A DNA stretch of 6,669 nt, taken from contig JAHWHA010000074.1 of assembly GCA_019323665.1 (NCBI GenBank), positions 1 to 6,669 on the forward strand, written 5' to 3'. Positions 1 through 4,971 of this stretch are shown here, piece after piece. A program made the position numbers and the translations under genes. Source of the stretch: Candidatus Woesearchaeota archaeon. Lineage in GTDB: Archaea; Nanobdellota; Nanobdellia; Woesearchaeales; JAGVZT01. Under the pieces are notes generated by a model. It was not told the origin of the DNA, searched no databases, and was given only the letters and a program-made list of their open reading frames with translations. Numbering within the stretch: the stretch's first letter is position 1; each line of letters opens with the position of its first letter.

Positions 1-1318
1 AAATATCTTTTGTAAAAATATCCACTGTCTGTTCATTGATTGTTTCAGGGCATACAATGATATCCTTATTTGCATAGTATCTGAAGAAAGTTGCCTGGTC
101 AGGTAGGGCAATCACAATAGAATTAGATTCTGTGTTTTCAAGTGCAAACAATGCCAGCTCTTTTTCAGCAGCGTGATGATGTCTGTAGTATATAATTGGA
201 TACACATCAATAAACGAAACAATCACAACAATTCCAAGCAGGATGTATGCAATTGTTTTACCGTACTTCACTCTTCCATGTATCTCTGAAAGAGCGAATG
301 CTACAAAGATTATAAAGGGTATGAATGGCACACTGAAATAGCGCGGGCTTACTTCCGAGATTTTATACCAGATATTACTGTGCGAATAAAAAACACAGTA
401 CACAAGTACCCAAGAAAAAAGGAAAGCCAGCTTAGCCTTTTGCTTCTTAAGTATCATCATGGCAACACCTATTGCAGCGAGGAAAAAGCCAGGAAAAGGC
501 AGGAAGAGTTGGAAATAGTTGACAAGATAAGCAACATAGTTGGGCTTATAGCTAAAATTGATCCAGTCACCCAGAGACATGGTCCCAAATTGGTTGGTAT
601 CTAAAATTAAGAAAGCAGCAATTAGTAGCACAATAAACCCTGAATATGTAAATAAAGCTTCACGGACAATTGTTGCTTTTTCTGATTTTTTATTTAACTG
701 TAGATGGGGAGCCAACATGAGTATTATGTGAGGGAAAATAAAAGGGAGATTTGACATTCTCACAAATAATGAAAGCCCCAATAAAATACCAGATAATAAT
801 CTGAGATTGTTTTTGCTGGTTTGTATAGCTTTTTGAAGGAAGTAGAATGATGCCAGCACAAACACCATTGAATAGGGCTGGCCGCGTGTGTGTGTGCTTG
901 TTGTAAGAGCAAATGTGTTGAATGCAAGCATTAGGCTTGAAGCAAATGCCAAAAATCTGTTCTTGAAATACTGCCAGGTAAAAAGGTACATAAACACAAC
1001 TGCAATTGCCCCAAAGAGTGCTGTGGTTAGATTTAAGCTCAGCTCTGATGATGCTACTCCAAATATATGGTGGGGAATGAAATATGTCAATGAGTTGAGC
1101 AACACCCACATCTGTCTTCCTTCAACTACAGGTATCAGAACACCTGTGTCAACAAAAAGTTCAACACTATTGGCTAGGTAGACTGCGTCATGATGGAAAA
1201 GTCCTGCATTAAGATAGATAATCCTAAGCATTAGGCTTATTAGAAACAAGGCAAGAATCACAACCTGAGCCTTATTTCGATGGGTTGTACTGGCTGGTTC
1301 TTTTAGACCTCCAATCAT
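1..1318 (-). CDS. GT-C/PMT-like multi-pass membrane glycosyltransferase (partial, 3' end off window)
   Basis: The minus strand is open from an ATG at 1318 to the left edge, giving 439 codons with no stop. The start is fixed because the in-frame codon just before the ATG is TGA. Residues 1-16 are a short polar N-terminus. About ten hydrophobic segments follow (roughly 18-37, 93-113, 121-138, 147-165, 173-205, 221-240, 260-290, 296-312, 326-344, 354-371). After the first helix comes FHHDAVYLA (41-49) with an acidic residue at D44, where GT39/ArnT-like GT-C enzymes carry their catalytic Asp in the first external loop. A PRYFSVPFIPF segment (325-335) resembles the Arg-Tyr motif before a late helix in this superfamily. 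A soluble region begins near 375. Such enzymes transfer sugars from polyprenyl-phosphate donors to lipid or protein acceptors outside the membrane. The superfamily call rests on topology and motifs; donor, acceptor and exact family are not visible. The gene is divergent from ppsA. Confidence 0.8.
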   Translation of the reverse strand, partial: MIGGLKEPASTTHRNKAQVVILALFLISLMLRIIYLNAGLFHHDAVYLANSVELFVDTGVLIPVVEGRQMWVLLNSLTYFIPHHIFGVASSELSLNLTTALFGAIAVVFMYLFTWQYFKNRFLAFASSLMLAFNTFALTTSTHTRGQPYSMVFVLASFYFLQKAIQTSKNNLRLLSGILLGLSLFVRMSNLPFIFPHIILMLAPHLQLNKKSEKATIVREALFTYSGFIVLLIAAFLILDTNQFGTMSLGDWINFSYKPNYVAYLVNYFQLFLPFPGFFLAAIGVAMMILKKQKAKLAFLFSWVLVYCVFYSHSNIWYKISEVSPRYFSVPFIPFIIFVAFALSEIHGRVKYGKTIAYILLGIVVIVSFIDVYPIIYYRHHHAAEKELALFALENTESNSIVIALPDQATFFRYYANKDIIVCPETINEQTVDIFTKDI

Positions 1319-1342
1319 TCATATTTCAATGCTCATTGTGAA

Positions 1343-1350
1343 TATATAAA
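1343..1350 (-). promoter_or_regulatory. TATA box for the leftward glycosyltransferase gene (leaderless)
   Basis: Read on the minus strand this is TTTATATA, preceded by an A-rich ACATAAA that could serve as a BRE. Its centre is about 28 bases from the A of the ATG at 1318, so transcription would begin at or within a few bases of the start codon. The leader holds no Shine-Dalgarno sequence, which agrees with leaderless translation, common in archaea. This is inferred from spacing and consensus only. Confidence 0.55.
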
Positions 1351-1370
1351 TTTATGTTTTTACTAAAAAC

Positions 1371-1386
1371 AAAATATATATATATT
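1371..1386 (+). promoter_or_regulatory. ppsA: AT-rich TATA-like element for the ppsA-aldolase operon
   Basis: A 12-bp alternating AT tract (1374-1385) follows an A-rich AAAAACAAA stretch that could act as a BRE. A start site about 25 bases downstream would fall near 1402-1410 and leave a leader of roughly 15-22 bases, enough to include the Shine-Dalgarno at 1415. The repetitive tract makes the exact TATA register uncertain. It sits back to back with the leftward TATA box, so the whole divergent region spans only 106 bases. Confidence 0.45.
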
Positions 1387-1409
1387 ACATATCACGAGTT
1401 TACATATCA
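1385..1409. repeat. Perfect 10-bp direct repeat (TTACATATCA x2), candidate operator
   Basis: TTACATATCA occurs at 1385-1394 and again at 1400-1409, identical in all ten bases, with CGAGT between and a 15-bp period. The pair lies between the predicted TATA element and the Shine-Dalgarno of ppsA, over the expected transcription start. That is a usual place for a repressor to bind. The first copy runs into TATCAC, one half of the Thermococcales TGR motif TATCAC-N5-GTGATA, but the sequence five bases on is TACATA, so the full motif is not present. Operator function is inference. Confidence 0.4.
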
Positions 1410-1414
1410 GAAAA

Positions 1415-1421
1415 GAGGTGA
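1415..1421 (+). promoter_or_regulatory. ppsA: Shine-Dalgarno of ppsA
   Basis: GAGGTGA matches the anti-Shine-Dalgarno expected from an archaeal 16S 3' end and ends three bases before the ATG at 1425. It supports that start codon and shows that this gene uses a leadered transcript, unlike the divergent neighbour. Confidence 0.7.
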
Positions 1422-1424
1422 GGT

Positions 1425-3830
1425 ATGGATAAGTCTAAAGAGTTTATTGTCTGGTTTGACCAGATGGGCATTGAGGATACACCTCATGTGGGTGGTAAGA
1501 ATGCATCATTGGGTGAGATGTACCGCAACCTAAAACCAAAAGGCGTAAATATTCCAAATGGTTTTGCCGTTACAGCTTATGCTTATAGGTATTTCCTAAA
1601 GCACAATAAAATAGAGGAAGACATCAAGAATCTTCTTTCTGGGCTAAACACACATGATATTATGAATATCCAGGAGCGAGGCCACAAGATACGAGATACT
1701 ATCAGAAAGGCAACTTTGCCTGCTGAGCTTCGCAAGGAGATTATTGAGGCATACAATAACTTGTGCAAGCATTATGAGGAGAATAGTGATGTTGCTGTGA
1801 GGAGTTCTGCAACTGCTGAGGATTTGCCTGATGCCAGTTTTGCCGGCCAGCAGGAGACTTACCTTAACATCCGTGGCGAATCAGGGTTGATTGAATCTGT
1901 GCTAAAATGTTTCGCCTCATTGTTCACCAACAGGGCTATCAGCTATCGTCAGGACAAGAATTTTGACCATTTTTCTGTTGCCATAAGCGTTGGTGTCCAG
2001 AAGATGGTCAGGAGTGATCTGGCTTGCTCAGGTGTGATGTTCTCCATTGACACTGAGTCAGGTTTTGAGAATGTTGTGTTTGTGACAGGTGCTTATGGTC
2101 TGGGCGAGAATATCGTGCAGGGCAAGGTTAACCCTGATGAGTACTATGTGTTCAAGCCCACTCTCAAACAAGGGTATAAGCCTATACTGATGAAAAAGTT
2201 GGGTGATAAGCAGATCAAGATGATCTATGACATGCAGGGCAACAAGCCTGTTAAAAATGTACCTGTTTCTGCTTCTGACAGGCGCAATTTCATCCTCCAT
2301 GATGAAGAGGTGCTAAAACTTGCCCAGTGGGCATGTATTATTGAGGACCATTATTCACAGAAAGCAGGGCATTTTAGACCCATGGATATGGAATGGGCAA
2401 AGGATGGTTTGCTTGGTGAACTATTCATTGTGCAGGCAAGACCTGAGACAGTGCATGCCAACAGAGACAAAAACAAATTGAGGAAATGGGTACTAAAGGA
2501 TAAGGGTCAACTTCTAACTAGTGGTCAGAGTGTTGGTGAAAAGATCGGCCAAGGTATAGCGCATGTTATCAAGGACGTGAGCGGGATAAAACAATTCCAA
2601 GCTGGTGAGGTGCTTGTGACAGAGATGACTGACCCTGACTGGGAGCCAATCATGAAAATTGCCTCTGCCATTGTTACTAGCAAAGGAGGAAGGACATGTC
2701 ACGCTGCTATAATCAGCCGAGAGCTTGGAATACCCTGTGTTGTGGGGACTGATAATGCAACCGCTGTTATCAGCGATGGTGAGGAGATTACTGTTGATTG
2801 TTCCAAAGGTGAGAGGGGATATGTGTACAAAGGGCTTCTTAAGTATGATATCAATGAGGTTGATCTGAGCGAAATCCCAAAAACAAAGACTCAGATAATG
2901 ATGAATATGGCCATTCCAGAGCGTGCTTTTGAACTCAGTTTCCTGCCCAACAGTGGTGTTGGCCTTGTAAGAGAGGAGTTTATTATCAATTCTTACATCC
3001 AGGTGCATCCAATGGCGCTTATTGATTATGAAGTGCTTGAAGATGAGAAGCTTAAGAAGAAGATTGATTCACTCACACATGGCTATGAAACCAAAACTGA
3101 ATTTTTTATTGACAAACTTGCACAGGGGATTGCTACTATCGGAGGAGCCTTCTGGCCTAAGGATGTCATTGTTCGCATGAGTGATTTCAAAAGCAATGAG
3201 TATGCAAACTTGATTGGGGGGCAGCTTTATGAGCCTAAGGAGGAAAATCCAATGATTGGCTGGAGGGGAGCCTCAAGATACTATTCAGATTATGCGCCAG
3301 CTTTTGCACTTGAGTGTAAGGCTATTCACCGTGTGCGCGAGAAAATGGGTTTAAAAAATGTGAAGATTATGATTCCGTTTTGCCGTACTGTTGAAGAGGC
3401 AAAAAAGGTTATTGATGCAATGGCAACTAATGGTTTGAAGCGCGGCCATGAAGGGTTACAAGTCTACATGATGTGCGAGGTACCTTCAAATGTTATCCTG
3501 GCTGACCAGTTTGCCCAGATTTTTGATGGTTTCAGCATCGGCTCTAATGATCTCACCCAGCTCACTCTTGGTCTAGATCGCGATTCTGAGCTTGTGAGCG
3601 GTATTTATGATGAGAAGAACGAGGCAGTTAAAAGGCTTATCAAGAGAGTGATAAGCATTGCGAAAGAGAATGGGAAGAAGATTGGGATTTGCGGACAAGC
3701 CCCATCGGATTTCCCTGATTTTGCGCAGTTTCTAGTTGAGTGCGGGATTGATTCAATTAGCCTGAATCCAGACAGTGTGATTAAAACCACACTGATTGTT
3801 GCCAACAAGGAGAAAGGGATGTGGATGTAG
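1425..3830 (+). CDS. ppsA: Phosphoenolpyruvate synthase (pyruvate, water dikinase)
   Basis: Cytoplasmic enzyme (EC 2.7.9.2) converting pyruvate, ATP and water to PEP, AMP and phosphate, the entry step of gluconeogenesis; in some archaea it may also run toward pyruvate. The 801 residues match the usual family length of about 760-820. The N-terminal ATP-grasp-like domain carries GGKNASLGEM (23-32), VAVRSSATAEDLPDASFAGQ (123-142) and DMEWAKDG (321-328). The central swivelling domain has GGRTCHAAI with phosphohistidine H426. The C-terminal PEP/pyruvate TIM barrel shows R516 (GLVREEF), VRMSDFKSNEY (583-593), WRGASRY (613-619), CEVPSN with E685, GSNDLTQ (706-712) and GICGQ with catalytic C756. All key residues are present, so the enzyme should be active. 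The start is supported by the GAGGTGA upstream. The TAG stop is immediately followed by the aldolase ATG, implying one operon and coupled translation. Confidence 0.97.
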   Translation: MDKSKEFIVWFDQMGIEDTPHVGGKNASLGEMYRNLKPKGVNIPNGFAVTAYAYRYFLKHNKIEEDIKNLLSGLNTHDIMNIQERGHKIRDTIRKATLPAELRKEIIEAYNNLCKHYEENSDVAVRSSATAEDLPDASFAGQQETYLNIRGESGLIESVLKCFASLFTNRAISYRQDKNFDHFSVAISVGVQKMVRSDLACSGVMFSIDTESGFENVVFVTGAYGLGENIVQGKVNPDEYYVFKPTLKQGYKPILMKKLGDKQIKMIYDMQGNKPVKNVPVSASDRRNFILHDEEVLKLAQWACIIEDHYSQKAGHFRPMDMEWAKDGLLGELFIVQARPETVHANRDKNKLRKWVLKDKGQLLTSGQSVGEKIGQGIAHVIKDVSGIKQFQAGEVLVTEMTDPDWEPIMKIASAIVTSKGGRTCHAAIISRELGIPCVVGTDNATAVISDGEEITVDCSKGERGYVYKGLLKYDINEVDLSEIPKTKTQIMMNMAIPERAFELSFLPNSGVGLVREEFIINSYIQVHPMALIDYEVLEDEKLKKKIDSLTHGYETKTEFFIDKLAQGIATIGGAFWPKDVIVRMSDFKSNEYANLIGGQLYEPKEENPMIGWRGASRYYSDYAPAFALECKAIHRVREKMGLKNVKIMIPFCRTVEEAKKVIDAMATNGLKRGHEGLQVYMMCEVPSNVILADQFAQIFDGFSIGSNDLTQLTLGLDRDSELVSGIYDEKNEAVKRLIKRVISIAKENGKKIGICGQAPSDFPDFAQFLVECGIDSISLNPDSVIKTTLIVANKEKGMWM

Positions 3831-4604
3831 ATGCTCGCAAGCCAGCTTGATAAAATTTTTCATAATGGGAAGAGTGTGGTGCTTGCCTATGACCAGGGCC
3901 TAGAGCATGGTCCTAAAGATTTTGATGAACGCAACATCAATCCTGATTATATTTTGGATATTGCTGAGAAAGGATGTTTTAAGGGGTTGGTGCTTCATCA
4001 TGGGATTGCCGAGAAGTATTATGGTTCTATTCATAATGTGCCCCTGATTGTGAAGCTGAATGGTAAGACTAACATTCCGCAGATGGAGCCTTACAGTGAA
4101 GAGGTCTGCACTGTAAAGCGTGCAGTATCCCTGGGCGCTGATCTTGTTGGTTATACTATCTACGTTGGCAGCGAACATGAGCACCGTATGTTCAAGCGTT
4201 TTGGCTGGATTGTCAATGAGGCTCATCATTATGGAATCCCTGTAGTTGCCTGGGTTTATCCTCGTGGCAAGTATGTTGCTGATCCTCTGAGCACTGAGAC
4301 TCTTGCCTATGCTGCGCGCGTTGGCCTTGAGTTGGGTGCTGATGTGATCAAGATTAATTACCATGGGGACCTTAATGGTTTCAAGTGGGTTGTGAAGGCT
4401 GCAGGCAAGGCGAAGGTTCTTGTTGCTGGTGGCTCAAAAATGGATGACCACGAGTTTTTACAAAAAACTTATGAGATTATGCAGGCTGGCGCCTCTGGAT
4501 TGGCGGTTGGAAGGAATGTGTGGCAGCACCAGGATCCATTAAGGATGGCAGACAGAATAAAAAAGATTGTTTTTGAGAATAAACGGGTTGATGAGGTTTT
4601 GTGA
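3831..4604 (+). CDS. Class I fructose-1,6-bisphosphate aldolase, archaeal DhnA/FbaB type
   Basis: Cytoplasmic Schiff-base aldolase (EC 4.1.2.13) joining dihydroxyacetone phosphate and glyceraldehyde 3-phosphate to fructose 1,6-bisphosphate, or cleaving it. At 257 residues it fits the compact archaeal class I family. Its active site matches the Thermoproteus tenax enzyme with a constant three-residue offset: D21 (AYDQGLEHGP), W141 and Y143 (VAWVYP), and Schiff-base lysine K174 (DVIKINY). Phosphate-binding loops are AGGSK (199-203) and AVGRN (225-229). The start cannot lie further upstream because the preceding in-frame codon is the TAG of ppsA; there is no spacer, only a weak AAGGGAT upstream, so translation probably depends on ppsA ribosomes. 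A related DhnA-family enzyme, 2-amino-3,7-dideoxy-D-threo-hept-6-ulosonate synthase of archaeal aromatic synthesis, is an alternative, but pairing with ppsA favours sugar metabolism. It stops with TGA. Confidence 0.9.
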   Translation: MLASQLDKIFHNGKSVVLAYDQGLEHGPKDFDERNINPDYILDIAEKGCFKGLVLHHGIAEKYYGSIHNVPLIVKLNGKTNIPQMEPYSEEVCTVKRAVSLGADLVGYTIYVGSEHEHRMFKRFGWIVNEAHHYGIPVVAWVYPRGKYVADPLSTETLAYAARVGLELGADVIKINYHGDLNGFKWVVKAAGKAKVLVAGGSKMDDHEFLQKTYEIMQAGASGLAVGRNVWQHQDPLRMADRIKKIVFENKRVDEVL

Positions 4605-4624
4605 TATTTTGCTTTATTTTTACC
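4605..4624 (+). terminator. T-rich 3' tract after the aldolase gene
   Basis: Directly after the aldolase stop come TATTTT and TTTATTTTT runs, the kind of T-rich tract at which archaeal RNA polymerase terminates without a hairpin. A small inverted repeat, ACCAAT-AAA-ATTGGT (4622-4636), follows the T tract; it has only six base pairs and the wrong order for a classical bacterial terminator. The assignment rests on base composition and position. Confidence 0.4.
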
Positions 4625-4674
4625 AATAAAATTGGTTACAAAACTAGGTATAATTTTACAAATATCCAATATCG

Positions 4675-4679
4675 AAAAA
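4675..4679 (-). terminator. Short T run after the leftward two-gene unit
   Basis: On the minus strand a TTTTT run lies about eight bases past the TAA of the small membrane protein, inside the 82-bp convergent gap. It could end the transcript of the DUF3160 unit. No stable hairpin precedes it, so this is a weak call. Confidence 0.3.
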
Positions 4680-4686
4680 TCTGTAT

Positions 4687-4956
4687 TTAGCTTGACCGAG
4701 GTTTTCTCATTTTTGCAATCAGATATTTAATCAGAAAAATGATGCAAAAAAGGATGGGTGTTAGGAGAAGGGCAATTAAATAAGCCATAGGCTCTGCCAA
4801 AATAATTTGCAGGCATCCAATGGGTGAGACTGGATAAGGGCATACTCCCCCCAAACAGATATAACAAAATCTCCAGGTAAAAAATATCCAGATTAAAAGG
4901 GATAGAAAATAAGAAATCAATCCCATAATTATTGCTATACGCATCTTGGGTTTCAT
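4687..4956 (-). CDS. Small two-helix membrane protein with a four-cysteine loop (hypothetical)
   Basis: I do not recognise a family for this 89-residue protein. Residues 1-5 are basic (MKPKM), followed by a hydrophobic helix at about 6-27, a loop at 28-55 and a second helix at about 57-80. The tail KMRKPR (82-87) is again basic. The positive-inside rule then puts both ends in the cytoplasm and the loop outside. The loop holds cysteines 31, 34, 39 and 48 (CYIC, then GVC, then GC), which could form disulfides or bind a metal. Another cysteine, C71, sits inside helix two. The gene starts 15 bases after the TAG of the DUF3160 gene on the same strand, so the two probably share a transcript. No clear Shine-Dalgarno is seen. 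The upstream TAG is in the same frame, so the first ATG is the earliest possible start. Confidence 0.6.
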   Translation of the reverse strand: MKPKMRIAIIMGLISYFLSLLIWIFFTWRFCYICLGGVCPYPVSPIGCLQIILAEPMAYLIALLLTPILFCIIFLIKYLIAKMRKPRSS

Positions 4957-4971
4957 GCTTGGCGTAACTTT

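Noticed and set aside
380..1181. Plus-strand open frames at 380-604 and 888-1181.
   Set aside because: They lie wholly inside the glycosyltransferase gene on the opposite strand, match no family I recognise, and have compositions typical of antisense frames.
926..1238. Exact 13-bp repeat AAGCATTAGGCTT at 926-938 and 1226-1238, 300 bp apart.
   Set aside because: Both copies are in the same frame of the glycosyltransferase and encode Ser-Leu-Met-Leu within hydrophobic helices, so shared codon choice explains them better than a DNA repeat element.
2355..2378. A short extra segment in PEP synthase (SQKAGHF, residues 311-317) between HY and RPMDMEW, absent from the E. coli enzyme as I remember it.
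   Set aside because: Similar HYSxKAG variants occur in other PEP synthases as far as I recall, so this is family variation and not a new domain.
2514..3008. A 164-codon minus-strand open frame inside ppsA, and a 154-codon one inside the aldolase (3900-4364).
   Set aside because: Both are antisense to highly conserved enzymes with complete active sites and show no recognisable motif or promoter of their own.
4622..4636. Inverted repeat ACCAAT-AAA-ATTGGT as an intrinsic terminator.
   Set aside because: Six base pairs, mostly A-T, with the T tract before and not after the stem on the plus strand, and no T tract after it on the minus strand. The T-rich tract alone is the better candidate.
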